Positions 8,961 to 18,045 of a stretch of 64,000 nucleotides of DNA are shown piece after piece; the stretch's first letter is position 1, and the number at the start of each line of letters is the position of its first letter. The notes beneath the pieces are model-generated. The model saw nothing but the letters and a program-made list of their open reading frames with translations. It searched no databases and had not been told where the DNA came from. The DNA is from DASQZT01 sp035638575 (lineage in GTDB: Bacteria > Acidobacteriota > Terriglobia > Bryobacterales > Bryobacteraceae). The stretch is taken from NCBI GenBank assembly GCA_035638575.1, contig DASQZT010000153.1, forward strand, positions 38,318-102,317, in the 5' to 3' direction. A program made the translations under genes and the position numbers.

Positions 8961-10445
8961 ATGAACCTCGGCGAGATGCTCACCGGCGTGCGGCTGCGCC
9001 AGCCGCTTTCGCCGGAGCTCGCCCGTTCGACGATTGAAGGGCTGGAGTACGATTCGCGGCGCGCGGGAAAAGGCTTTGTGTATTTCGCCTTCCCCGGAAG
9101 CCGCGTGGATGGCCGCGAATTCGCGCGCGACGCCGTGGCGCGCGGCGCCGTGGCGGTAGCCAGCGAATCGCCCGCGCCGCCGGAGCTGGCCGGCCAGTGG
9201 GTCCAGGTGGAGCATGGCCGCCAGGCCCTGGCCCTGGCTTCGCGCAATTTCTACGGCCGGCCCGACGAGCACCTGGGGCTCACCGGGATTACGGGAACCA
9301 ACGGGAAAACAACCACCGCCTACCTGCTCGATTCCATCCTGCGTGCGGCGGGGTATACCACGGCGCTCATCGGCACCATCGAATATCACCTGGCGGGACG
9401 AGTGCTGCCGGCGGTCAACACCACGCCCGAATCGCTGGAGCTGGTGCGCCTCTTTTGGCAAGTGGAGCAGGCCCGCGGAACGCATGCGACGATGGAAGTT
9501 TCGTCTCACGCGCTGGCGCTCGGCCGCGTTTACGGCCTGCGTTTCCACACGGCCGTCTTCACCAACCTCACGCGCGATCACCTGGATTTTCACGGCACCA
9601 TGGAGGCGTACTTCGCGGCCAAGCAGATGCTGTTCGAAGGCGCCGGTGGGCCTCCGCCGGGATTCGCCGTGCTCAACCGCGACGACACCTACGCGAGGCA
9701 ACTGAAGCTCCACCCCCAGACACGCACGATCTGGTACGGCCTGGGGCAGGAGTCGAACCTGCGCGCGCTGCACATCTCATCGGGCTTCCAGGGGTTGCGC
9801 TTCGATGTACGGCTGGGCAAGCTGCGTTTCGCGGTGGAATCGCCGCTCATCGGCAAGATCAACGTGTACAACATCCTGGCGGCGTGCGGCGCGGGGCTTT
9901 CGTACGACATTCCGCCGGACACTATTGCCCGGGGAATCGCGCAACTGCGAGCCGTGCCGGGCCGCTTCGAGCGGGTCGATGAAGGGCAGCCCTTCACGGT
10001 AGTGGTGGACTACGCGCACACCGACGACGCGCTGCGCAACGTGATCGCGGTGGCGCGCGCGCTCGAGCCCAAGCGGGTCATCACACTATTCGGATGCGGG
10101 GGCGATCGCGACCGCACCAAGCGCCCGCTGATGGGGCAGGCCGCCGCCGAAGCCAGCGACTTCGTGGTGCTGACCAGCGACAATCCGCGGTCGGAGGACC
10201 CGCTGGCCATCATGAACGACGCGCTGGTGGGGATCCGCCGCAAGGACGTGCCGCACATCGTGGAGCCGGATCGCGCCACCGCCATTGGGCGGGCGCTGAA
10301 GGAGGCTCGCGAAGGCGACATCGTGATTCTGGCCGGCAAAGGCCACGAAACGTATCAGGTTCTGAAGGACAAGACGATCGAGTTCGACGATCGGGCTGTG
10401 GCTTCTGAAGTGCTGAGGGGGTATGGGTACCACAAACCTCAGTAA
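8961..10445 (+). CDS. murE: UDP-MurNAc-tripeptide synthetase MurE
   Basis: MurE is the cytoplasmic ATP-dependent ligase that adds the third residue of the stem peptide to UDP-MurNAc-L-Ala-D-Glu. The ATP loop GTNGKTTT lies at residues 112-119. The later motif D407-N-P-R410 is the one associated with meso-diaminopimelate as substrate (lysine-adding enzymes differ here), which predicts a DAP-type peptidoglycan. The 494-residue length is normal. The 64 bases between ftsI and murE are the longest gap in the early cluster and show no clear terminator. Confidence 0.95.
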   Translation: MNLGEMLTGVRLRQPLSPELARSTIEGLEYDSRRAGKGFVYFAFPGSRVDGREFARDAVARGAVAVASESPAPPELAGQWVQVEHGRQALALASRNFYGRPDEHLGLTGITGTNGKTTTAYLLDSILRAAGYTTALIGTIEYHLAGRVLPAVNTTPESLELVRLFWQVEQARGTHATMEVSSHALALGRVYGLRFHTAVFTNLTRDHLDFHGTMEAYFAAKQMLFEGAGGPPPGFAVLNRDDTYARQLKLHPQTRTIWYGLGQESNLRALHISSGFQGLRFDVRLGKLRFAVESPLIGKINVYNILAACGAGLSYDIPPDTIARGIAQLRAVPGRFERVDEGQPFTVVVDYAHTDDALRNVIAVARALEPKRVITLFGCGGDRDRTKRPLMGQAAAEASDFVVLTSDNPRSEDPLAIMNDALVGIRRKDVPHIVEPDRATAIGRALKEAREGDIVILAGKGHETYQVLKDKTIEFDDRAVASEVLRGYGYHKPQ

Positions 10446-10448
10446 AAC

Positions 10449-11786
10449 ATGACTCTGGATTTGCAAGAGGTTGCGCACGCCATGCGCGCCAGGGGCGAGC
10501 CTCGGCCGGTAAAAGTTGCGGGTTGGAGCGTGGATACGCGGACACAGAATGTGGGCGACGTGTATTTCGCGCTGCGCGGCCCGAACCATGACGGGAACGA
10601 TTTCGTGGCGGCGGCTATCGGGAAAGGGGCCGCCGCAGTGGTGGTGGAGCGCCCGGAGGCGGCGGATTGCGCCCTGGTGGTGGACGATACGCTGCGGGCG
10701 CTGGGGGAGTCGGGCGCGTGGGCGCGCGAACGTTGGGGTGGAACGGTGATCGGGGTGACGGGAAGCGCGGGCAAAACTACGACCAAGGATGCCATCGCGC
10801 AACTGCTGTCGGTGGAGTTCCCGGTGGGGCGCACGGTGGGCAATTTCAATAACCACGTGGGCGTGCCGCTTTCCATTCTGCGGCTGCCCGATGGCTGCCG
10901 CGCGGGCGTTCTGGAAATGGGAATGAATCACGCGGGCGAGATCCGCGAGCTGGCCGCGATTGCCAAACCGGATGTGGGGGTGGTGACCAACGTCGGATAC
11001 GCGCACGTGGAGTTCTTCGATTCCATCGAAGGCGTGGCGGCGGCCAAGCGCGAGCTGATCGAAGCGCTGCCGCGCGACGGCGTGGCGGTGCTGAACGCGG
11101 ACGACCCGCGCGTATTCGGATTCCGCGACGCGCACCCCGGCCGCTCGGTGACATTCGGTTTTTCGGAAGGCGCGGATGTGCGCGCGGAGGCCGTGGAGTA
11201 CGGGGCCGCCCGCACGCGTTTCCGCTCGATGGGCGTGGATTACGAGACGGGCTTGACCGGCAGGCACGGGGTGCTCAATCTTCTGGCCGCGATCGCGGTG
11301 GCGCACGTATTTCAGATTGCGCCGGAGCGTCTGCGGGAAGCGGTGGCGGGATTCACCGTGGGCAAAATGCGCGGCGAGCGGCTGGAATATCGCGGCATGG
11401 TCGTGTGGGACGACTGCTACAATTCCAACCCCGAGGCCGCGCTGGCGATGATCGACGTGCTGCGCGAAACCGAGGGCAGCCGGCGCATCGCGGTCATGGG
11501 AGAGATGCTGGAGTTGGGACACGCCGCCAGCGAGTTGCACCGGCGCGTGGGGCGCTACGCGGCGGAGCACGGGGTGGACCTGCTGATCGGGGTTCGCGGC
11601 AGCGCCCGCTCCATGGTGGAGGAGGCGATTGCGGCCGGCCTCGCGCAAGACGCGGCGGTGTTTTTCGAAGAGCCGGCCGGCGCGGGCGAGTTCGTCCGCC
11701 AGGAAGCGCGCGCGGGCGACGCGCTTCTGTTCAAGGGCTCGCGGGGCGTCCACGTGGAGCGCGCGTTGGAGAGGTTACTGGCATAG
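10449..11786 (+). CDS. murF: UDP-MurNAc-tripeptide--D-alanyl-D-alanine ligase MurF
   Basis: MurF joins D-Ala-D-Ala to the UDP-MurNAc-tripeptide in the cytoplasm, completing the pentapeptide. Mur-ligase features are clear: the ATP loop GVTGSAGKTTT at about residues 102-112, the segment GNFNNHVGVPLS shortly after, LEMGMNHAGEI, and DDCYNSNPEA in the C-terminal domain. It has 445 residues. It starts 3 bases after the murE stop and ends 6 bases before mraY, so the three genes are surely co-transcribed. The dipeptide-forming ddl gene is not in this cluster. Confidence 0.95.
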   Translation: MTLDLQEVAHAMRARGEPRPVKVAGWSVDTRTQNVGDVYFALRGPNHDGNDFVAAAIGKGAAAVVVERPEAADCALVVDDTLRALGESGAWARERWGGTVIGVTGSAGKTTTKDAIAQLLSVEFPVGRTVGNFNNHVGVPLSILRLPDGCRAGVLEMGMNHAGEIRELAAIAKPDVGVVTNVGYAHVEFFDSIEGVAAAKRELIEALPRDGVAVLNADDPRVFGFRDAHPGRSVTFGFSEGADVRAEAVEYGAARTRFRSMGVDYETGLTGRHGVLNLLAAIAVAHVFQIAPERLREAVAGFTVGKMRGERLEYRGMVVWDDCYNSNPEAALAMIDVLRETEGSRRIAVMGEMLELGHAASELHRRVGRYAAEHGVDLLIGVRGSARSMVEEAIAAGLAQDAAVFFEEPAGAGEFVRQEARAGDALLFKGSRGVHVERALERLLA

Positions 11787-11792
11787 GCGGTC

Positions 11793-12929
11793 ATGTTCTA
11801 CTTCCTCCTCTACGAACAGCTTCACCGGCACGCCAGCGTGTTCAACGTCTTCCGCTACACCACGTTCCGCACGGCCTTTGCCAGCCTCACGGCGCTGTTC
11901 CTGTGCATCGGGCTGGGGCCGTGGCTCATCCACAAGCTGCGCGAGTTTCAGATCGGCCAGTACATCCGCGAGGAAGGTCCCAAGTCGCATCAGAAAAAGG
12001 CCGGCACTCCCACCATGGGCGGCGTGCTGATCATCATCTCGATCGTGATCCCCACCTTGCTGTGGGCCGACCTGCGCCAGGGCTACGTGTGGATCGCCAC
12101 GGCCGCGCTGCTGGGGTACGGATGGATCGGGTTCCTGGACGATTACGCCAAAATCACGCGGAGGCGGAATCTCGGCCTGAGCGGCAAGCGCAAGCTGGCG
12201 TACCAGTTCACCATGGGGTTCGCCTTCGCGGCGATTCTGCTGGTGATGCGGACCTACGGCAGTTTCTCGACCAACATGAACGTGCCGTTCTTCAAGCAAT
12301 TCCAGCCCTCGCTGCTGCTCGAGTCGCTGCTGCGGAATCCGGCTACGTACCTGATCGGCGTGGCGCCGTTCTGCATTTTTGTCGCGCTGGTGGTGGTATT
12401 TTCTTCCAACGCGGTCAACCTGACCGACGGGCTGGATGGCCTGGCGATCGGGCTGATGGTCATCGCCGCCGGCGCGCTGACCGTGCTGACTTATGCCGGC
12501 GGCCACGCGACACTGGCCGAGTACCTGCTGCTGGCCCGCAATCCCCGCACCTCGGAGCTGACCATCTTCTGCGGCTCCATGACGGGCGCCAGCCTCGGCT
12601 TCCTGTGGTACAACGCGCACCCGGCCGAGATCTTCATGGGCGACGTGGGCTCGCTGGGTCTGGGCGGCGCGATGGCGGTGGTGGCGGTGCTGATCAAGCA
12701 GGAAGTGCTGCTGGTGTTCATCGGTGGGATCTTCATCCTGGAGGCGGTTTCGGTGATCCTCCAGGTGGGGAGCTTCAAGCTGCGCCACGGCAAGCGCATT
12801 TTCAAAATGGCCCCGCTGCACCATCATTTCGAAGCGCTGGGGTGGACCGAATCGAAGATTATCGCGCGCTTCTGGATCGCCGGGCTGGTGCTGGCGCTGT
12901 TCGCGCTGACCACGCTGAAGCTGAGATGA
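11793..12929 (+). CDS. mraY: Phospho-MurNAc-pentapeptide transferase MraY
   Basis: MraY is an integral membrane enzyme that moves phospho-MurNAc-pentapeptide from UDP to undecaprenyl phosphate, forming lipid I. Hallmarks seen in order are KKAGTPTMGG near the first cytoplasmic loop, the DDYAK motif, VNLTDGLDGLA, and the C-terminal histidine cluster APLHHHFEALGWTE. About ten hydrophobic segments are spread over 378 residues. The stop codon TGA overlaps the murD start (ATGA at 12926-12929), suggesting translational coupling. Confidence 0.96.
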   Translation: MFYFLLYEQLHRHASVFNVFRYTTFRTAFASLTALFLCIGLGPWLIHKLREFQIGQYIREEGPKSHQKKAGTPTMGGVLIIISIVIPTLLWADLRQGYVWIATAALLGYGWIGFLDDYAKITRRRNLGLSGKRKLAYQFTMGFAFAAILLVMRTYGSFSTNMNVPFFKQFQPSLLLESLLRNPATYLIGVAPFCIFVALVVVFSSNAVNLTDGLDGLAIGLMVIAAGALTVLTYAGGHATLAEYLLLARNPRTSELTIFCGSMTGASLGFLWYNAHPAEIFMGDVGSLGLGGAMAVVAVLIKQEVLLVFIGGIFILEAVSVILQVGSFKLRHGKRIFKMAPLHHHFEALGWTESKIIARFWIAGLVLALFALTTLKLR

Positions 12930-14272
12930 CCATGGAACTGAGGGGCAGTCGCGCGTTGGTCGCCGGCATGAAAAAATCCGGCATGGCGTCGGCGGAATTG
13001 TTGGCGCGCCATGGCGCCACGGTGCGCGCGACGGATTTGAAACCGCTCGACCAGCTTCCGGAAGCGCGCGACCTGTTGGCGCGGCTCGAGATCCCCTTCG
13101 CGCAGCAGACGCCCGAGGTGTTCGAAGGCTGCGATCTCATCGTGCTGTCGCCCGACGTGCCGGTCGATCTTCCGCCGCTCGTCGAGGCCCGCCGGCGCGG
13201 AGTACGGGTGGTGGGAGAAGTGGAGCTGGCCGCGCCGTTTCTCGAGGGCCGCAACATCGGCATCACGGGATCCAACGGCAAGACCACCACCACCAGCCTC
13301 ATCGGCCACATCCTGGGGGCGGCCGGCCTAGCGGTGCAGGTGGGCGGCAACATCGGCACGCCGGTCACGGCGATGATCGAAAGCTCGCGCGCCGACGGCT
13401 GGAACGTGCTCGAGCTTTCCAGCTTCCAGCTCGAAACCATCGCGGAATTCCGCGCGCAGATCGCGCTGGCGCTAAACGTCACGCAAAATCATCTGGATCG
13501 CCACCACACTTTCGAAAACTACGCCGCGGCCAAGGGCCGCCTGTTCGAAACGCAGCAGGCCGGCGACTTCGCCGTGCTCAACGCCGACGATCCTGTTTGC
13601 GTGAGCTACGCGGAACGCACCGCCGCCACTCCGCAGTGGTTCAGCGGCAGCCGCAAGGTATCGCCCGGCGCCAGCCTGTGCGGCGACAAGCTGATCCTCG
13701 ACGGCAGGCTGCTGATGGAGACGGGCGAGATTCCCATACGCGGCCGCCACAACGCCGAAAACGTTCTGGCGGCATCCATCGCCGCCGCCCGAGCCGGCGT
13801 TTCGCGCGAAGCCATCGCCGCCGCGGTGCGCACCTTCCGCGCCGTGGAGCACCGCCTGGAATTCGTGCGGCGCCTCGGCGGAATCGATTTCTACAACGAT
13901 TCCAAGGCCACCAGCGTGGACGCCACGCTCAAGGCGGTGGACGCGTTCCCGGGCGGCCTGTGGGTCATCCTGGGCGGGAAGGACAAGGGCCTGGATTACG
14001 CCGCGCTGCGCGGGCCGCTATCGGCGAAAGCGCGCGCCGTGCTGCTCATCGGCGCCGCGGCCGGCAAGATCGCGGACCAGTTGCAGGGCGCCGTTCCACT
14101 GGTGGACGCGAAGACCCTGGACGCCGCCATCGCGCACGCGTACGGCCACGCCGCGGAGGGCGATACCGTTCTGCTGGCCCCTGCCTGCGCCAGCTTCGAC
14201 CAGTTCCGCAGCTTCGAGCACCGCGGCGAAGTTTTCAAGCAGATCGTGAATCAATTGGAGGAGAGAGATTGA
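12926..14272 (+). CDS. murD: UDP-MurNAc-L-alanine--D-glutamate ligase MurD
   Basis: MurD adds D-glutamate to UDP-MurNAc-L-Ala in the cytoplasm. It has a Rossmann-like N-terminal domain (ALVAGMKKSGMASAELL), the ATP loop GITGSNGKTTTT around residue 113, the ELSSFQLE block and the C-terminal FYNDSKATSVDAT block. The 448-residue length is standard. ATG 12926 overlaps the mraY stop in an ATGA; a second in-frame ATG at 12932 is possible. The open frame extends far upstream through mraY in a different frame, but that is a GC-bias artefact. Confidence 0.95.
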   Translation: MTMELRGSRALVAGMKKSGMASAELLARHGATVRATDLKPLDQLPEARDLLARLEIPFAQQTPEVFEGCDLIVLSPDVPVDLPPLVEARRRGVRVVGEVELAAPFLEGRNIGITGSNGKTTTTSLIGHILGAAGLAVQVGGNIGTPVTAMIESSRADGWNVLELSSFQLETIAEFRAQIALALNVTQNHLDRHHTFENYAAAKGRLFETQQAGDFAVLNADDPVCVSYAERTAATPQWFSGSRKVSPGASLCGDKLILDGRLLMETGEIPIRGRHNAENVLAASIAAARAGVSREAIAAAVRTFRAVEHRLEFVRRLGGIDFYNDSKATSVDATLKAVDAFPGGLWVILGGKDKGLDYAALRGPLSAKARAVLLIGAAAGKIADQLQGAVPLVDAKTLDAAIAHAYGHAAEGDTVLLAPACASFDQFRSFEHRGEVFKQIVNQLEERD

Positions 14273-14273
14273 G

Positions 14274-15425
14274 ATGTCGCAAAGGCTCAAGACCGACTGG
14301 GTCCTGTTCTTCACCGTGCTGGTGATGGTGTCGTTCGGTTTGCTGATCCTCTACAGCGCATCGTCCATCATGGCGAAAATGGATCCACGTTTCGGCTCGA
14401 GCTGGCACTTCGTGATGCGGCAGGCCGAATGGGCGGTGTTGGCGATCGCGGCCATGATGATGTTGAAGAAGATGAGCTACCGCAAGCTGCACAGCTCCTC
14501 GGTGGCCTTCACGGTGATCGGCATCGTGCTGATGCTGTTGGGCGCGGTGCTGCTGGCCGATCGCGCCCACCATCGATGGCTGCGGCTGGGCGGCCCGGTC
14601 GGCGTACAGCCTTCGGAGCTGGCCAAGCCCGCGCTGGTCATTTTCCTGGCGTTCTTCGTGACGTGGCGGGCGCGCGCCATCAACAACCGGCGCTATACCC
14701 TGGTTCCGGCTGCGATCCTGGTGGGGCTGGTGATCCTGGCGGTGGTGGTGGCCGATCTCGGCACGGCCGTGGTCCTCGGGCTGACCGCGGGGGTGGTCTT
14801 CTTTGTAGCCGGCCTGGAGTTGCGCTACTGCGGAATCGTGGGGGCGGTGGCGGCGGTGGGGGTCATCATTTTTATAGTGGCGGAGCCCTACCGGCTGGCC
14901 CGCGTGGTCCACTTCTTCGATCCGCAATTCAAGATCATCGCCAAGTTCGATCCGCACGGCAAGATCCGGGCCCGTATGGAAAAATCGCTGGTCACGCGCG
15001 ATCCCAACTACCAGGTGGAGATGGCCAAGATCGCGCTGGGCGACGGCGGCCTGGACGGCCTGGGCGTCGGCAACGGCAAGCAGAAGCTGCTGTACCTGCC
15101 GGAAGCGCACACGGATTTCATCTACGCGGTGGTGGGAGAGGAGATGGGGCTGATCGGCTCGGCGGGCCTGCTTATCGGCTTCAGCGTGATTTTCTGGCGC
15201 GGCATGCGCGCGGCGTGGCTGATGCGCGACGATTTCGGCCGCTACCTGGCGTTGGGCGTGACGATCGTGGTGGTAGTGCAGGGAATGATCAACATGAGCG
15301 TGGTGTTGGGATTAATGCCGACCAAAGGCATTCCGCTGCCGATGATCAGCTACGGCGGCAGTTCGTTGCTCAGCACGCTGGTTTTGTTAGGAATCCTGAT
15401 GAACGTCGCGGAACATGCAGGATAA
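14274..15425 (+). CDS. ftsW: Septal peptidoglycan glycosyltransferase FtsW
   Basis: FtsW is the SEDS-family polymerase that works with FtsI to build septal glycan from lipid II. Its 383 residues contain about ten membrane segments. Conserved stretches include LILYSASS in the first segment, the RWLRLGG and QPSELAK region, the large loop ending in EAHTDFIYAVVGEE, and the final GIPLPMISYGGSS. A good Shine-Dalgarno (GGAGGAGAG) precedes ATG 14274, 2 bases after the murD stop. Its last 11 bases overlap the longest reading of murG. Confidence 0.95.
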   Translation: MSQRLKTDWVLFFTVLVMVSFGLLILYSASSIMAKMDPRFGSSWHFVMRQAEWAVLAIAAMMMLKKMSYRKLHSSSVAFTVIGIVLMLLGAVLLADRAHHRWLRLGGPVGVQPSELAKPALVIFLAFFVTWRARAINNRRYTLVPAAILVGLVILAVVVADLGTAVVLGLTAGVVFFVAGLELRYCGIVGAVAAVGVIIFIVAEPYRLARVVHFFDPQFKIIAKFDPHGKIRARMEKSLVTRDPNYQVEMAKIALGDGGLDGLGVGNGKQKLLYLPEAHTDFIYAVVGEEMGLIGSAGLLIGFSVIFWRGMRAAWLMRDDFGRYLALGVTIVVVVQGMINMSVVLGLMPTKGIPLPMISYGGSSLLSTLVLLGILMNVAEHAG

Positions 15426-16605
15426 GAATTCGGTGGGGCGGACCCCTTGGTCCGTGGCCTTCGGGACACTTCCTGGGTCCTTCGGCAAGCGGCTGGGGGT
15501 CAGCCAGGGGGCCGGCTGCGGGCCAGGGGGCCCGCCCCACCGGACGTTTGTGATGGCCGGCGGTGGAACGGGCGGACACGTGATTCCAGCGCTGGCGGTG
15601 GCTCGCGAGTTGAGGCAGAGGGGGCACGGAATCGTTTTTATCGGGACGGAGCGCGGGCTCGAATCCAAGCTCGTCCCGGCGGAAGGTTTTGATTTGCGAA
15701 CGATCGATATCGGCGGCTTGAATCGGGTGGGGCTCGGGCAGAAGCTCGCCACGCTGGTGCAATTGCCGCTCGCCACCTGGCGATGCGGGCCTCTCGTCCG
15801 CGAGGCCTCGGCGGTTTTCAGCATGGGCGGCTACGTCGCCGGCCCGCCGGTGGCGGCCGCGCTCGTGCGCCGCATTCCGGTGGTGGTGATGGAGCCGAAC
15901 GCCATGCCCGGCTTCACCAACCGGGTGATCGGGCGTTTCGTCTCGCGGGCGCTGATCGCGTTTCGAGAAACCGCCGCGCACTTTCCCCGGGGACGAACCG
16001 AAGTGACCGGACTTCCCGTGCGCGAAGAGTTTTTTCAAATCGGTCCCAAGCCGCGCGGCGGCGTGCTGAACCTGTTGATCACGGGCGGCAGCCAGGGTTC
16101 GCGCAGGCTCAACCAGGCGGCGCGGGAGAGCTGGCCGCTGTTTCGAAAAGCCGGGTTCCCGGTTTCCATCGTGCACCAGGCCGGCCGCGCCGATTTCGAA
16201 AGCCTGCGCGGCGAGTTTGCGCAGTCCGGCCTGGAGGGCGAAGTCGTTCCGTTCATCACCGCCATGCCCGCGGCCTTTGGCAACGCCGACCTGGTGATCT
16301 GCCGCTCGGGCGCCGGCGCCGTGTCGGAGCTGGCCGCGGCGGGCAAGCCGTCCATCCTGGTGCCTTTTCCCTTCGCGGCGGACGATCACCAGGCCCGCAA
16401 TGCCGAGGCCCTGGAGCGCGGGGGAGCGGCGCGGCTGGTGCGCGACGGGGAATTCAGCGGCGCGGCGCTGGCCGCCGCGGTCATGGAACTCGCCCGCCTG
16501 CCGGGAGCGCTGGAGCGAATGGGCGAATCCGCACGGCAGTTTGCCCACCCGGGCGCGGCGCGGAGGGCGGCGGAAGTTCTGGAGGAGGCGGCTGGTGGCA
16601 GGTGA
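15415..16605 (+). CDS. murG: Lipid II-forming N-acetylglucosamine transferase MurG, with inserted N-terminal segment
   Basis: MurG transfers GlcNAc from UDP-GlcNAc to lipid I at the inner face of the membrane, forming lipid II. Family motifs are GGGTGGH (residues 49-55 of the longest reading), GGSQGSRRLN and the nucleotide-binding SGAGAVSELAAAGKPSILVPFP. MurG is usually 350-365 residues with GGTGGH near residue 13; here the longest reading is 396. Residues 6-43 are encoded by a 112-bp inverted-repeat element (15431-15542). Without it the N-terminus would be of normal length. Alternatively translation begins at GTG 15550 or ATG 15553, but this would drop most of the first beta strand (TFVMA). 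I favour the ATG at 15415, which overlaps the ftsW stop, but the true start needs protein data. Confidence 0.9.
   Translation: MQDKNSVGRTPWSVAFGTLPGSFGKRLGVSQGAGCGPGGPPHRTFVMAGGGTGGHVIPALAVARELRQRGHGIVFIGTERGLESKLVPAEGFDLRTIDIGGLNRVGLGQKLATLVQLPLATWRCGPLVREASAVFSMGGYVAGPPVAAALVRRIPVVVMEPNAMPGFTNRVIGRFVSRALIAFRETAAHFPRGRTEVTGLPVREEFFQIGPKPRGGVLNLLITGGSQGSRRLNQAARESWPLFRKAGFPVSIVHQAGRADFESLRGEFAQSGLEGEVVPFITAMPAAFGNADLVICRSGAGAVSELAAAGKPSILVPFPFAADDHQARNAEALERGGAARLVRDGEFSGAALAAAVMELARLPGALERMGESARQFAHPGAARRAAEVLEEAAGGR
15431..15542. repeat. 112-bp inverted-repeat (MITE/REP-like) element inside murG
   Basis: The ends 15431-15450 and 15523-15542 are 20-base inverted repeats with two mismatches (left end begins CGGTGGGGCGG, right end closes CCGCCCCACCG). 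The interior is very G/C-rich and carries no gene of its own. It starts 5 bases after the ftsW stop and is open in the murG frame throughout, adding 38 codons. No clear target duplication is visible. I see no second copy in the window. Confidence 0.75.
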
Positions 16606-16659
16606 ACCGCAGATTTCGATTGACAGTTGCGCCGCAAGCCGAAACAATGGCATAAGGAA

Positions 16660-18045
16660 ATGTTTTTTCGTCCACAGCACCTGCACTTCGCGGGCATCGG
16701 CGGTATCGGTATGAGCGGAATCGCCGAAGTGCTGCTGAACCTGGGATACCAGATCAGCGGGTCCGATTTGAAGCTCTCGCCGATTACCGACCGCCTGGCC
16801 GCCATGGGCGCCCGCATCTACGAGGGACACGACGCTTCCAACGTCGCCGGCGCGCGCGCCCTGGTGGTGAGTTCCGCGGTGGACGAACAGAACCCCGAAG
16901 TTCAGGAGGCCCGGCGGCTGCAGATCCCGGTGATCCCGCGGGGCGAGCTGCTGGCCGAGCTGATGCGGCTGAAGTACGGAATCGCGGTGGCCGGGAGTCA
17001 CGGCAAGACCACCACCACCTCCATGACGGCCACCATCCTGAACTACGCGGGGCTCGACCCCACGGTGGTGGTGGGCGGGCGCGTGGGGACCATGGGCGGC
17101 TCCAACGCGCGCGTGGGCCGCAGCGATTTCCTGGTGGTCGAATCCGACGAGAGCGACGGCTCGTTCCTCAAGCTCGCTCCCATCATCGCGGTGGTTACCA
17201 ACATCGATCGCGAGCACCTGGACCACTACCCCTCGCTGGAGGCCATCGAAGCGGCATTTATCGAGTTCGTCAACAAGGTGCCGTTCTACGGCGCGGTGAT
17301 CGTGTGCCTGGACGATCCCAACGTGCAAGGCATTCTTCCCGCCATCCGCCGCCGCACGATCACGTACGGCACCACCGCACAGGCCGACATGGAAGCGACG
17401 GAAATCGGGTGCGGCCATTTCTCGAGCGATTTCGGCCTGCGCTACCGCAACGCCGATCTGGGCCGTTTCCAGCTGCGCATTCCGGGCCGCCACAACGTGC
17501 TGAACGCCATGGCGGCGGTGGCCACGGCGATGGAACTGGAGGTGAAGCCGGAGACGATCCGGGAAGCGCTGGCCACCTTCAGCGGCGTGGATCGCCGTTT
17601 CCAGGTGCGCGGCAAGGAGCGCGGCGTCACAGTGGTGGACGATTACGGCCACCACCCCACCGAGATCCGCGCCACGCTCGACGGCGCGCGGCTGTGCGGG
17701 TTCCGGCGCATCCACGTGCTGTTTCAGCCGCACCGCTACACGCGGACCTTTCACCTCATGGACGAATTCGCGCGCGCCTTTCATCAGTGCGACAGCCTGT
17801 TCGTGCTGGATATTTACGCGGCCTCGGAGAAGCCCATCGAGGGCGTGACCGCGGAGGCCCTGGTGGAGCGCATCCGCCAGTTCGGCCACCGGGGCGCGGA
17901 GTATGTGGGTTCGATCGAGCGCGGCGTGGAAGCGCTGCTTTCGGTGGCCCAGGACGGCGACCTGGTGTTGACGCTGGGCGCGGGAAGCGTGTGGCAGGCC
18001 GGCGAAAAACTGCTGGCGCGGCTCAAGGAGGAAGCGGAGAACTAG
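16660..18045 (+). CDS. murC: UDP-N-acetylmuramate--L-alanine ligase MurC
   Basis: MurC adds L-alanine to UDP-MurNAc, the first step of stem peptide assembly. The N-terminus HFAGIGGIGMSGIAEVL and the ATP loop AGSHGKTTTTSM are diagnostic; DDYGHHPTEI and FQPHRYTRT mark the C-terminal domain. From ATG 16660 it has 461 residues and begins as the family usually does, a few residues before the GIGG motif; a site AAGGA lies very close to the start. An in-frame TTG at 16627 would add 11 residues without support. The ftsQ start follows the stop directly. Confidence 0.95.
   Translation: MFFRPQHLHFAGIGGIGMSGIAEVLLNLGYQISGSDLKLSPITDRLAAMGARIYEGHDASNVAGARALVVSSAVDEQNPEVQEARRLQIPVIPRGELLAELMRLKYGIAVAGSHGKTTTTSMTATILNYAGLDPTVVVGGRVGTMGGSNARVGRSDFLVVESDESDGSFLKLAPIIAVVTNIDREHLDHYPSLEAIEAAFIEFVNKVPFYGAVIVCLDDPNVQGILPAIRRRTITYGTTAQADMEATEIGCGHFSSDFGLRYRNADLGRFQLRIPGRHNVLNAMAAVATAMELEVKPETIREALATFSGVDRRFQVRGKERGVTVVDDYGHHPTEIRATLDGARLCGFRRIHVLFQPHRYTRTFHLMDEFARAFHQCDSLFVLDIYAASEKPIEGVTAEALVERIRQFGHRGAEYVGSIERGVEALLSVAQDGDLVLTLGAGSVWQAGEKLLARLKEEAEN

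Noticed and set aside
11405..12925. Extension of the murD frame upstream through murF and mraY
   Set aside because: MurD motifs start only after 12926, where an ATGA junction with mraY gives a normal-length MurD.
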